64,000 nucleotides of DNA from Phocoena phocoena. Lineage: Eukaryota > Chordata > Mammalia > Artiodactyla > Phocoenidae. The translations under genes were made by a program, and so were the position numbers. The stretch lies in the NCBI RefSeq assembly GCF_963924675.1, contig NC_089219.1:147394288-147458287 (forward strand), read 5' to 3'. The notes under the pieces are model-generated. The model was not told where the DNA came from. It did no database searches and saw only the letters and a program-made list of their open reading frames with translations. This document shows positions 37,638-48,284 of this stretch, in pieces (the stretch's first letter is position 1; each line of letters begins with the position of its first letter).

Positions 37638-37776
37638 GGGAATTCCCTGGTGGTCCAGTGGTTAGGACTCTGCACTTCCACTGCAGGGGGCCCAGGTTCG
37701 ATCCTTGGTCAGGGAACTAGGATCCCACAGGCTGCGCAGTGCCGCCAAAAAAAAAAAAAAATTTTTTTTAGAAACT
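37638..37776 (+). mobile_element. Short tRNA-derived SINE (about 125 bases plus A tail)
   Basis: Consists of little more than a tRNA-like head: A box 'tggtccagtggtta' (37651-37664) and B box 'ggttcgatcc' (37695-37704), then an A tail. A 15-base duplication with one mismatch flanks it (gaaatagataaaact at 37623-37637, gaaataggtaaaact at 37777-37791). It lies within the L1M 3' UTR. Confidence 0.92.
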
Positions 37777-37791
37777 GAAATAGGTAAAACT

Positions 37792-38177
37792 ATGGAGATG
37801 GTAAAAAGATAAGGGGTTGCCAGTGGTTAAAGGGGAGGAAGGGATGAACAGACAGAGCACAAAGGATTTTTAGGGCAGTGAAACTACTCTGGATGATACT
37901 ATGATGGGTACATGTTATTTATACTTCTCAAAACTCACAGAATGAACACCACCAAGAATGCATCCTACTATAAACTGTGGACTTTGGATGATAATGATAA
38001 ATCAATACAGGTTTGTCAATTGTAACAAACTGTATCAACTCTGGCGCAGGATGCTATAGTCAGGGAGGCTGTGCTTGCAAGGGGGCACTGAGTGCATAGA
38101 AGCTCTTTGTATTTCCTGCTCAATACTGCTGTGAACCTAAAACTGCTCTTAAAAAAACAGTCCATTTAAAAGGAAAA
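37792..38177 (+). mobile_element. L1M element, part 3 (3' UTR)
   Basis: 'aggggttgccagtggttaaagg', 'gggcagtgaaactactctgg', 'gatactatgatgggtacatg' and 'actttggatgataatgataa' are the usual L1M 3' UTR text. It ends in an A-rich tract near 38150-38177, where the MLT1 text resumes. Confidence 0.8.
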
Positions 38178-38262
38178 GAACCTCGCAGAACAGTGAGAGA
38201 TAATAAATGGCGGTAGTTGTTTTAAATCACAAAGCTTCAGGATGGTTTGTTAGGTAACAATG
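38178..38262 (+). mobile_element. MLT1 LTR, 3' end (continuation of 34795-35236)
   Basis: 'ctcgcagaacagtgagagataataaatggcggtagttgttttaaatcacaaagcttcaggatggtttgttag' is the MLT1 3' end. The repeat ctcacagaac / ctcgcagaac at the two sides of the L1M is consistent with a degraded target-site duplication. Confidence 0.78.
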
Positions 38263-38329
38263 GACAAAAATCGCACCCATTTTATGGAAAAGACTGATGA
38301 TTAACTGCTAACACCCATTCTTTCTTTCT

Positions 38330-38740
38330 TCCTCTATAATAAAACCCTTTGGTTTAGCTGGGAAAAAGATGGCCTCCCAACCAAAGATTACATTTACCAG
38401 TTTCCCTCATAGTTGATATGGCCACGGACTAGGTTCTAACGAACAGCACATGAAAGAATACGATATAAGCAACTTTCAAGGTTATGCTCTAAAAAAAGAG
38501 AGGGTCTACCCTCCCCCTTCCCTTGCATGCTTCCTGCTGGGAAAAAAGCGAACACGGCAGCTGGAGTTGGAGCAGCCACCTCACGTCATGAGGTGGAACC
38601 ATATGCCAAGGATGGCAGAGGAACATAATAGGAGCCAGGGTCATGGATGCTATCCAGACACCATACCAGCCCTGACCACAGTTATTCTGGAGGCTATGTT
38701 TCTGCAGCCAAGCCTATCTTCTAAGTAACACACCATCTCA
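38330..38740. mobile_element. Ancient unassigned interspersed repeat, copy 1
   Basis: Blocks such as 'gagttggagcagccacct' and 'ctatcttctaagtaaca' recur in diverged form at 40960-41335, so both probably belong to one old repeat family whose name I cannot give. Confidence 0.4.
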
Positions 38741-38905
38741 CAGGGCTGCTCTAAAGACAGAATGAGACAGGGTACATAAAGTACCTAACATGGTGCCTGA
38801 CAAAGACTAGGTGAGTTCCTTGCACATGGGCCCTGAGAGCTCAGAGGCTCCAGCCAGGGAATGCAGCTACTTGAACAGCCTTGACCAAACAGTCTTCATC
38901 TACTT

Positions 38906-38907
<2 letters not shown>

Positions 38908-38940
<33 letters not shown>

Positions 38941-39131
38941 GGTACGCGGGCCTCTCACTGTTGTGGCCTCTCCCATTGCAGAGCACAGGCTCCGGACGCA
39001 CAGGCTCAGCGGCCATGGCTCATGGGCCCAGCCATACCGTGGCATGTGGGATCTTCCCTGACCAGGGCACGAACTCATGTCCCCTGCATCGGCAGGAAGA
39101 CTCCCAACCACTGCGCCACCAGGGAAGCCCC
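38908..39131 (-). mobile_element. CHR-type SINE, young form, antisense
   Basis: Poly-T of about 30 at 38908-38938, then the reversed SINE body ending '...ccaccagggaagcccc'. The exact 14-base duplication cttcatctacttta is at 38894-38907 and 39132-39145. Confidence 0.95.
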
Positions 39132-39329
39132 CTTCATCTACTTTAGATGGTCAGTCTCTCCCATGGCTTTGAGTGGGACATATGTAGAATGCGGGCAAAG
39201 CTGATCCCAGTGACGCAAATCAATCCCAGTGATCCACAGCGAGGCAGCTGCTGGGGCACAGCACTGTCAACTGTGCTTCCCAAAACCTACCTTTGCCATT
39301 TTAAGTGACCACAATTACTTTCAGCAAAC

Positions 39330-39655
39330 TCCCCTGCCTTCAAGATAAAGTCCAGACTCCTCGGCCAAATGAATACACAATGTGATTCACAATCTATCTC
39401 GCTCTTTGATCTAAGCTCAACTCTTACCACTCTCCCTCCACGCACTACACTCCAGCCCTCCTAAGTGGTTTGGGGTTCCCAGGTCATGCTGTGTTTTCTC
39501 ACACCCCAAAGGCATTTCACATGCTGGTCCATTTGCCTACAAACACATCTCTGTCCACAGAGCCTCTGCCCCTTTCTCTACTTGGCTGACTTCTGTTCTT
39601 CCTTAAAACAAGGCTCACCATCACCCCTAGAAAACTGTCCCTGACTACGGAAGAT
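39330..39655 (+). mobile_element. L2 LINE fragment
   Basis: 'tgccttcaagataaagtccagactcct', 'ctccagccctcctaagtgg', 'atgctggtccatttgcctac' and 'tgttcttccttaaaacaaggctcaccatcacc' follow the L2 3' order. Confidence 0.8.
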
Positions 39656-40288
39656 ATCACTCATGGACCCTCCAAAATTCTTTCTTCCATTCTTCCCCAG
39701 TATGGGAAGTTGTATGTAGCACACGGCCACCAAGTTAACGACAAGATTTCCCAGCCTTCCAGCTGTGGCCAGGGAACTCAGTGCTGGCCAACTGGTGTGA
39801 GCAGAAGTGACAGGGCAATGTTTATTCCAAGCTGCCCTTAAAGGAAAGGAGGGTTCCCATGCCCCTTCCCATGGGCTGGCATGAGGACTTGGTAATGAGT
39901 CCTCTTCAACATGTGCACTGTGGACAGCAGAACAAGAAGAGTAAACAGTCCGGGCCTCCATGTGTCTGAGGGGAGTAATGGCGAGAGAGAAGTTAAAGAG
40001 ATTACTGCTAATTATGAATGCAAATCATCTCCATGGCCTTCAGTAGCCATTGAATCAAACCTTCTTATTACAGAAGACCAGCCACAGGATCTCCTAAAAG
40101 ATCCAGGATTAAGGTGGAAAACTCCACGACTCAGGTCATTGATTCAAACCGTCCAAGACAGGAGGAAAACAAAGCAGGGCTCAAGTCACCCTGAGCCCAT
40201 GAGGCTACCTTTCTGAATCTTCCACCTCTGAGCACTCCCTCCTCCATCTTTCTTTCTTGATACAAGTTTAGAAAAGTTGGCGCCTTAC

Positions 40289-40422
40289 CTCTGGAGAATT
40301 TGTAAACTTCGTAGAAAGAATAGAAGTGGAAGCCTAGGGAAGCAAACAGGTAAAAAGACAGTTCCCATCGGGGCAGCATTGCTCCTTGTGACAAAGGGTC
40401 CCGTGGCCCACGCTGAGAGTTT
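40289..40422 (-). CDS. HHAT: HHAT exon 2 with start codon (residues 1-30)
   Basis: First coding exon of hedgehog acyltransferase. On the minus strand the acceptor ttctcttcctag (to 40423) is followed by 43 bases of 5' UTR and the ATG at 40379-40377 in a GCA-ATG-C context (G at -3). Translation starts MLPRWELSFYLFASLGFHF and continues YSFYEVYKFSR, the hydrophobic N-terminus that forms the first membrane segment of HHAT. The exon ends AG|gtaagg (40289|40288), leaving the first base of a Glu codon that is completed by exon 3. The reading is also open upstream of the ATG, but that part precedes the known start and ends at the splice acceptor. Human HHAT, from memory, differs at about four of 30 positions (for example A-to-S and V-to-F). 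Confidence 0.95.
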
Positions 40423-40539
40423 CTAGGAAGAGAAACAGAAATAAAAACATTAAACCATAAACATGACACTAGAGGACAGAATCTTACTTGTTCTCCCAGG
40501 GAGAACCCTCCTCCTATCACACCTCCTCCTGCCATGACC

Positions 40540-40745
40540 TTATCCCACCTGTCCCACAGCCCCCCATCTGTCTCCCATCACAGTGTACACCAGACACTTC
40601 TGTTCTCATTGCCTGCCACACCTGTCTCCTCCTGTGGACCTTTAGAGAGTAAGGACCATGATCTCTGAGTCCCAGCAGCTAGCACAGGACGTGGAATGTA
40701 GCAGGAAAGGACTACTAAATGCTCCATGAATAAATAATAAATTAC
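40540..40745 (+). mobile_element. L2 LINE 3' end fragment
   Basis: 'acctttagagagtaaggaccatgatctctgagtcccagcagctagcacagg' and 'actaaatgctccatgaataaataa' fit the L2 3' end. Confidence 0.7.
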
Positions 40746-40959
40746 TATTCCAAAGCCTGAATAAAAGAAAAGCACGAATCATCTCCAAACCTCTTCTAAG
40801 CGAACAGCATTAACCTCCTTGTTCTCCCCTTCAAATGTCATCCCATAGTTGTTTATAAGAATGGATTAATAAAGCCACTCTGTCTTCCATCTTCTGGGTA
40901 CTTCTTAAACAGAAGTTAATAGCCTGCTAGTTGCCCACCCTGTATATGCAAGCTCCCTT

Positions 40960-41335
40960 CTTACACAGTAATTGAATTTCTATCTGAACACATGGATGCT
41001 GAGCCCAACTCTACAGTGTATCCAAGTGTGGACATTTGAATAGTTTTGGCTCTGAGGCTGTGGTCATCCCCTTCCTGCTGGGTGGAATTGGAACAGCCAC
41101 CTTTGGACCAAGAGGTAAAAGCCACATAGAAAAACAAGACAGAGGCGCCTCGGTCCCTGACTGCATGTACCACCCCACCTCAGCCCCACCCCCAAAACTG
41201 CCCTGAACCTCTTATATCTGGACCATTACATGAAAGAGAAATGCATCCCCAGGATATTTAAGCCTGTGCTGTTCTCGATCTCTCTGTTATGGCTGCCATG
41301 TCTATATTCTAAGTAATAAAGCAGGTAACAGAAAG
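40960..41335. mobile_element. Ancient unassigned interspersed repeat, copy 2
   Basis: Shares 'gaattggaacagccacct' and 'tatattctaagtaata' with the copy at 38330-38740, with much divergence between. Confidence 0.4.
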
Positions 41336-41544
41336 TCCTAAAATGCTGTAAATTAAATGATCAGTTCCCAAATAACAAAGAGTTAACTAAATGTAAACCC
41401 TTTTATGGCCCTCATTGCTTTACTTAAACCTCTCAAATAGGTCTCATTGTGGATGTCAAATTAAAACAAGAGCAAAATTTTAAGCCCAAAGCAAGCATTT
41501 CTAATATGTGACAGTAACGCCAAAAATCAGAATTCACTCATGAG

Positions 41545-41700
41545 CTCGTTTTACCTTCACAACAGCCAGGTGAAGTAGGTGGAGCAAGGGAGGTAGGCAT
41601 TTACAGATGAGGAATGTGAAGCACGGTGAGGTCACACAATCAGAAACAACTGAGCCAGGGCTCAAATCCAGGTCTTGGGACCATTGGGTCCCCACCCCAC
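41545..41700 (-). mobile_element. MIR SINE, antisense
   Basis: 'ttaccttcacaacagccaggtgaagtaggt', 'acagatgaggaatgtgaagcacggtgaggtcacacaatcag' and 'gagccagggctcaaatccagg' are the MIR complement in order. Confidence 0.8.
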
Positions 41701-41843
41701 TGCTCAGGTACAGCCATCAGCCCCATTACTGCCAGTTCACAGGGTTACTTGTCCTTAGGGCGTGGCTCGAAATCTGCCACACACAAACTCCTTTCTTCAG
41801 GCTACAGGGAGACGCAGCAGGAAGGGATATAAACTTTAGCTTT

Positions 41844-42339
41844 TGTAATAGGGAAGAACAAATCTGACTCCATGTTGGATCTGCTTTGTTTAACTTTTAA
41901 CCTTTGTATTCTATTGCATTTGCTACAAGTTAAAAATATTGCCTGAAACATACAGGAGAGCCCATTCTCAAGGCTCTGACCTTTAATGGTATAATTCTTT
42001 TTCGTTCATATAGAGATAAAAAGTTGCAGGACAGAGAATAACATTTGTCTTGTTGGAGGTTCACAGGAACATCATAACCATCTGACCTACATGGACAGCT
42101 GCAAGAACGAACGATCCTGACACTAAGATGCTTGCAACAACCAGCCACACCCTCTCTCCTTTCACTATAAAAGAAACCTGAATTCAAATTCAGGTAAGAT
42201 GGTTCTTTGGGACACTAGTCCACCATCTTCTCACTCTGCTGGCTTTCCGAATAAAGTCACTATTCCCTGCCCCAACACCTTGTCTCTCAATTTAATGGCC
42301 TGTTGTGTGGTGAGCAGTACGAGCTTGGGCTCAGTAACA
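41844..42339 (+). mobile_element. ERV class I-type solo LTR (496 bases) with 4-base target duplication
   Basis: Begins TGTAATAGGGAAG and ends CAGTAACA, with CTTT at 41840-41843 and 42340-42343. A TATA-like 'actataaaa' lies near 42163 and a polyadenylation signal AATAAA near 42250. Block ggttctttgggaca (42201-42214) is shared with the LTR at 24242-24925. Its last 50 bases resemble the LTR fragment at 1-54. No internal viral sequence adjoins it, so recombination between two LTRs is the likely origin. Confidence 0.85.
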
Positions 42340-43086
42340 CTTTCATAAAATATGAGGTCAGAAATCAGTGGTCCTAGAACCAGAGGACCCTCTGGTCATT
42401 ACCTAAAAGTTGCCAAGCCAGTCTAGTCTGAGTTTCTCCTGCAGATCTCCTAAAAAATCCAGAAGCAGCCACTCATGCTCTCAATCCCAAGCTCTCTAAG
42501 CCCTAGTACTCCAACAACACCTTCTCAGGTTCCCCTACTACTTTTCAGAGCCACTTCTAACTTCATACATTCCTAGTCACACTTTATTTTTAAATACCTG
42601 GCATCTCCTAGAATATGTTAAGATTTCTTTTTGGAACTTTGTAGGAATATAGTAATTTTCAATTTACTGGGAAGTGAATTTCAACCTCTGGGTTTCGTAT
42701 TGTCTCTCCTTTCCAAGGATGTTGGTATTACTATATTGGATGACTTCCTCAATTAGCAAAGAGCTGAACCCCTCTTCAAATGCTACTAAATTTGAACATA
42801 AATAATCTTGGAGATTAAATCAAAGTTCCTGAAGCCCTGCTCTTTTGAACCTTTTCATGGACATTCTCCTTCTAGGACAGTTCCCCTGAATTAGTGATTT
42901 AACTGTCAGGAAACTAGAAAACTCAGCGTTATAACATTTTCCTTTTCGATGCTGCACTTAGCTACAGTGTATATGTTTTGCAGACATATACGCAAAGTTA
43001 CATAGTAATAAACAACAAAGCAGCAGGGCTGTGTCCTCATATTTAAAATCTGGGGACTGGACCAAATAGCCTCCTACTGACAGCAT

Positions 43087-43146
43087 ATCAGGGAGAGATG
43101 CATCAGGGAGAGATGCATCAGGGAGAGATGCATCAGGGAGAGATGC
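43087..43146. repeat. Minisatellite, 15-base unit x 4, perfect
   Basis: atcagggagagatgc is repeated four times exactly (43087, 43102, 43117, 43132). It adjoins a MIR. The unit is a multiple of three, so it reads as a repeated five-residue motif on the minus strand, but there is no gene there. Confidence 0.96.
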
Positions 43147-43149
43147 AGA

Positions 43150-43310
43150 CCTAGGGGAGACCGGGCTCCGCCGCTGACTGGCTGAGGAATTTAAGTGGAT
43201 CACAACTTTCCAGATACGTTTCCTCATAGAGTTATTGAATGGATTAAATGTAAAATGTTTACCCAGGGCCTGGCACAGTGCAAGCACTCAATAAACATTA
43301 GCTAAGATCT
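43150..43310 (+). mobile_element. MIR SINE fragment
   Basis: 'ttgaatggattaaatgtaaaatgtttacccagggcctggcacagtgcaagcactcaataaa' is the MIR 3' half; the 5' half is poor. Confidence 0.75.
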
Positions 43311-45362
43311 GTCCAGCAGGACCAGTTAGTGAATTTAACTCGTCAGGACTCACCTAGCCAGAGCCCTGGTTTCCTTTCAGAATTGATGACAGCTAACTGA
43401 CCTTCCATGGGGAGAGGGGGTGAGCATCCTACCTGCTGCTGGGCCTTCTTCAGCTGATCGGCATCCCCAGAATTCTCTCCAGTTTCTCATCCCCATCCTC
43501 TCCCCACATTCGACCCAAGGCCACCGCAGACAGCTAACAAACTGTCCTTGGGAGCCACCTGGAGAGCTTTCTGACCACTGTCTCTTCTCACCACCTCTTA
43601 GCCCCAAAGGAATTATATACAGTCCTCACTTTTCTTGCCTCCTCATTCACAATCCCAGGAATGTGACCTCAAAACACCACCACCACACAGACACCCACCT
43701 GTCCTTCTTAACAGATCTTTCTTCCTTAATACTTCTTTTCAACTCTTGTCCACTTATCTCAAGAAAATTCCTCTCCCCAGTGTTTCTCCCCACTCCCTGT
43801 TCATTTCAGCTGTGCACTCAGAGAGCCAATCAGAGTAGATACGTTTTAAAGGATTCAATGACACAACACAAAGCTGTACCTTTGGGAATGTAACTAGAAC
43901 TTTTTTTTTTTTTAATGTCCAAACCCATAAACGTTCCTAAAAACTCTCTCAGAGAATTCTCAAGTTTCCATGTCTCATTTTCTAAACATGCTTATGTTCT
44001 TCTTTAGGCATAAGCTACCACGATGAAATCAAAGAAGCCCTTACTCAAATGTGTAAGTAATGCTTCTTTTCTGTTTTTCATGCATAAGATTCAGTCCTGC
44101 AGCAACATTATCAGCTAAGTGGGCATCCATTCGATAGCCTGGAAACTCGTCACCATTTATAACATGACTTCTATAGGAAACAGCCAATCTACAGCAACAC
44201 AGCCTGTTTTTAAGTAGGAGACTACCTGATCGATCTATATAAAGGAGGTTATAGTACTGATATGTGAGAGCTAAGGCGGGTTGCTGGGATGTCTGATGGG
44301 GAAGATGTGTCTGAGAACACTTCCACTTTGGTGGGAATACTGGTCAGGACTGTGAGGAAGAAATAAATGGGGACAGTTTAGGAGCCAAGTGGCGGAGGGT
44401 CTTAAACATATATGATGACAGGCTCGGATCTGATTACGTGAAGAAATCTCAGGCTTGTGAGCCAGCACATTTAATTTTTTCATGAAGCTTCAGGAAGAAG
44501 CCCCTTGACATAGCAGTAGAGACTAAAGGCAGGGAGGTCAGCGATTCCGGCTCTCGGTGGGAAGTGGAGAGAAAGTGCTAGAACCAAGCAACAGAGAAGA
44601 GGGAAAATTAAGTTGCACCTGGCACCAAGTTAATCCAGGAGGCATTGGGGGGGGAGGAGAGGAAAATAAAAGACATAAAATAGTATCTCCAAAGCTGTCA
44701 AGACTACAGTGTCTCAAAGCTGAATATTATTGATGAAGGTGAGAAACGGGCACAAAGTGAAGACAGAGAGAAAATGCATTTAAGATTAGGTCTTAGAAGA
44801 AAATCATAGCAGAGCTTTCCCTGGGATTAGGGGAAAGAAGTCAAACTGGAGGAACAAGATTTCTCTACCCCCATACTGGGTATAAGAGCCCCAAGCTGGG
44901 TATTTCCAAAAAGTATTATATTTATCTGGGAACTGTAGAACTCAAGCGGCCCACATAATAAAATCTTACCTGGAAAATGGCAAGAATTCCTCAGCTTAGA
45001 GGGATTTTTCTATACTGAAGCAATGTACATTTGCATTCACATTGTAATTTAACACTCCACCTGCTTTCAGAGATGCCATCCACTCTCATTCTCACCAGGA
45101 GGGCTAACTGTTAGCTCTTTTTTCAGGAATCAGAATCTTGCTCAGAGAAAAGACATGATCTGCCCAAGGATCCGGAGAAGCCAGCAATGGAGCAAAAAAG
45201 AGAACCCAAGTTCTCAACTCCCACTCTCCCAGGCAGAAATCCTGTTCTTTACTCTTGGCAGAAAAGTAGAGCTCACTATGCCAGAGCCTGAAGTGTACAC
45301 ATAACTTCTGTAAGATGCTTTTCCCCAGTAACTTCTAATATCTTTTCAAAAGTCTTTTATCT

Positions 45363-45529
45363 GGGCTTCCCTGGTGGCGCAGTGTTTGAGAGTCTGCCTG
45401 CCGATGCAAGGGACACGGGTTCGTGCCCCTGGTCCGCGAAGAGCCTGCGCGTCCGGAGCCTGTGCTCCGCAACGGGAGAGGCCACAACAGTAAGAGGCCC
45501 GTGTACCACACACACACACACACACACAC
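45363..45529 (+). mobile_element. CHR-type SINE, internally deleted, with (CA)n tail
   Basis: Standard head 'gggcttccctggtggcgca' and B box 'gggttcgtgcc' (45417-45427). The text then jumps from 'ggtccgcgaag' to 'agcctgcgcgtccgg', leaving out about 45 bases present in the other copies. The tail is a CA repeat instead of A. Exact 13-base duplication aagtcttttatct at 45350-45362 and 45530-45542. Confidence 0.95.
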
Positions 45530-45799
45530 AAGTCTTTTATCTTTATTGTTGATAAATACAACACATGGATTCTAACACTCCCACTTTAAATTCTTTTCTA
45601 CTCCTCACCCTTGATATTTAGCGCTAAAGGGGCTATCACCAAATACTCCCACGCACCAGAGGACTTTAAAACGGCACCCACAGCATGAAGCTAACACTCT
45701 CCAGTGCCATCACCATCATCACTCCCAACTAACTAAACTGAAATTTTTCTCTGAGTTTTCCCAGAGTTTAGCAACAGCTGTACTACAATAAGGAGTATT

Positions 45800-45990
45800 T
45801 ACAGATTACCTATGCTGAGAAAGCACTTTACAAGTATTCTTTCATTTAATCTCCATAACAACTCTTTGAGGTTGGTACTTCTGGTATCCTCATCTAACAC
45901 AAAAGATAACCAAAGCCCAGAAGGATCAAGAAACCTGCCCCAAATCACACAGCTAGTAAGCAGCGGAGCTTAGATTCATACCCATCAAGT
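45800..45990 (-). mobile_element. MIR SINE, antisense
   Basis: 'cattTAATCTCCATAACAACtctttgaggttggtact', 'aagcccagaaggatcaagaaacctgccccaaatcacacagctagtaagcagcggagctta' match the complement of MIR nearly end to end. Confidence 0.88.
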
Positions 45991-46769
45991 CTAATTCCTT
46001 CTCTCACCCACCTCCCTATTCTTACAGAGTTCACAGGATTCATTTTTTCAACATCTATGACAAAATCAATTCATTGGGAAAGCTAGAAGATAATATAAGC
46101 TATATACATGCAAAAGAATTTAAAGTTATGTATGACGTAGATACACCCCAGGAAGAAAATCAACTAGATGTACTCAAAATACACATGAAACATCTAACTC
46201 GTCTGTTCCTTAGAAGATTTACTGAAGAAGACAAACTAAACCAAACCAATTTACCTCGGAAATAAGAGGGGAAAGTCAGCAGTTATATAGAGGTAAGGGC
46301 TGACTAAAATGGAAATAGTTCTAAATTTAGGAACAAATGAGCACTCTGGAAACCACAAAGTAATAAAGTAAAAGGAACTCATGCCCACTGAAATGACAAT
46401 GGCTTTGAAGAAAAGAAAATATAATAGTAGAGCAATATTCTAGCACATCTGGAAAAGATGTTAGGAGGCTTCTGCTCTTTTCCAGGTAGAATTTGATGAA
46501 ACCTATTTTGCAGAATATAAATTACATGACTTTCACCAGGAAAACCAGACCCAGATTCATCGTGTCTTCTCACAGTACAGTGTTCTCCAAACCCTGCTTA
46601 AGAGTCTTACAGTCTTATTCTTCTACCCACATGATACTACAGAGAAACGCTTTTCCACACCCAGAAAGCCTTCACCAACGCACTGGAGTGATCAGCTAGA
46701 TTGACGAGGTCCATTGGGCTGGGCAAAAGTCTAATTACAGAATATTTAAAAATACACATCACTACTTCT

Positions 46770-47185
46770 AAATATGCACCAAATGTTATGTATCACCATG
46801 CAATAAACCATCCCGAAACACAGTGGCTTAAAATAACAAGATCTACTCTGTCTCGTGATTCTATGGGATGGCAATCTGGGCAGTTCTTCTGCTGATCTCA
46901 CCTGGCATCACTCATATGACTAAGTCACTGCATGGCTCAAGGAAACTGGGGAGGACAACATGATCTCACCCACATGTCTGGCATTTTGTGCCAGCTGTCA
47001 CCTAGGTGCCTTATTTCTCCTCCATGTGGGTACTCATCCTCCATAGGGTGGACCCTTCATAGCACGGTGGCTTCAGGGTCTTAAAAGAACAAAGGCAAGA
47101 GGTGCAAGGTCTCTTAAGGACCAGGTTCCAGAATTCAAAGAACATTTTATTGGTCAAGAGCCCAGCCCAGATTCAAGGGGGAAGA
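46770..47185. mobile_element. Ancient interspersed repeat, family not assigned
   Basis: 'aaacacagtggcttaaaataacaagat', 'cgtgattctatgggatggcaatctgggcagttcttctgctg', 'tcacccacatgtctggca' and 'tcctccatgtgggtactcatcctcc' form a pattern common in mammalian genomes that I recognise but cannot name with confidence. Confidence 0.6.
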
Positions 47186-47639
47186 GAGAACAGCTTCCAT
47201 CTCTTTACTGGAGGAACAGCAATGGCACCTAAAAAAGGGGCGGGGATGTAGCTTACCATACCGGTATGTTAGAACTCCTAATAAATAAAATCTGGAAAGT
47301 TAGTGGAAAAACTACATCTCACAGTAGGTCTTTATTACATAAAATGTCACAAAGGTTGAGAGAGATGTATATTTTAAAGAATTACGTTCTCAAATCAAAA
47401 TTTCAAAATCAATATTGTCATCTGGTCTAATCTCCAGCCAGTCTGGGAATTCCTTTTACAATAACCTACCTGACCACTTCCAGCAACACTGCAAGGCAGG
47501 GAAACTCTGTTTCTAAGAAGTTCTTATTGTTATCATCATTTTTTTTCTTAAACTGAGACAAAATCTGCCCCTCTATTTCTAAAAAACGTTCTGCTACTAG
47601 TCCTATTGTACCTGCAGGAACTAAAAGCACGGAGGCCAG

Positions 47640-47828
47640 ATAGTATGATAGTTTAGAGGATGGCTCTGGAGTCAGAATGCCAAAGGCTGAATCCCAGCTT
47701 TGCTACTTTCTAGCTGTGTGACCCAGCACAAGTCGCATGACCTCACTGTGCCTCAATGTCCTTACTTATGAAACAGAGATAACAGTAACCCTCAGAGAGT
47801 TGCTGTGAGGATTAAACGGGTTTACAAA
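47640..47828 (+). mobile_element. MIR SINE, nearly complete
   Basis: 'gatggctctggagtcagaatgccaaaggctgaatcccagctttgctactttctagctgtgtgacc' through 'gagttgctgtgaggattaaacggg' follows the MIR consensus from the tRNA-like head to the 3' region. Confidence 0.92.
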
Positions 47829-48284
47829 GAGATAGAATATTACCTTGGCCATAATAAGATCTAAAATGCTCATTCTTGTTGTGTTTAATATTACTGCTAC
47901 TATTAAGTATACTGAAAGGCTTAATTATTCTTGCCAATCATACTCCTTCAAATATTTAGAGATAATTAATGCTACCCGCTCCATCCCAAGCCCTCTTCCA
48001 GGACAAACCCCCATGCTTCCTTCAATCATTTCAGTGGTTTGCTTCCCAGACCCTTTCCCATTCTGTCAGTTGTCTCTTTATAGTATAGGTACCTAAAGCT
48101 GAACCCAAAATTCCAGCTGTGGCAGAGCAAGAGTAGGACAAGACCATCGTCTCTCTTCTTCCGAAGCTATACTTCAAATAGTGAAATCTTAGACTCATTC
48201 CTGCATTCGACAGATATCAGTGAGCTCCTACCGAAGATCAGGAACTGCACTATTTGTGAAGGCAAAATATAAAGATTCCGTCTG

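Larger units (their letters stand above)
26400..40288 (-). other. HHAT: HHAT intron 2 (13.9 kb)
   Basis: Bounded by gtaagg at 40288-40283 and cttgtcag at 26407-26400, both on the minus strand. It contains the TG and AC microsatellites, an ancient hAT copy, old L1s, the split MLT1 and several SINEs. The stretch 26400-28023 shows nothing apart from the TG repeat. The stretch 28335-30930 shows nothing apart from a palindrome and the AC repeat. Confidence 0.88.

Noticed and set aside
37651..37704. tRNA gene suggested by good A and B boxes
   Set aside because: It has an A tail and a 15-base target duplication and lacks a full cloverleaf, so it is the head of a tRNA-derived SINE. The same applies to the heads of the other CHR copies.
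41844..42339. Full endogenous retrovirus
   Set aside because: No gag, pol or env text or primer-binding region adjoins either LTR; both complete LTRs are solo.
43087..43146. CRISPR-like regularly repeated units
   Set aside because: Units are directly adjacent with no spacers, and the genome is mammalian; it is a minisatellite.
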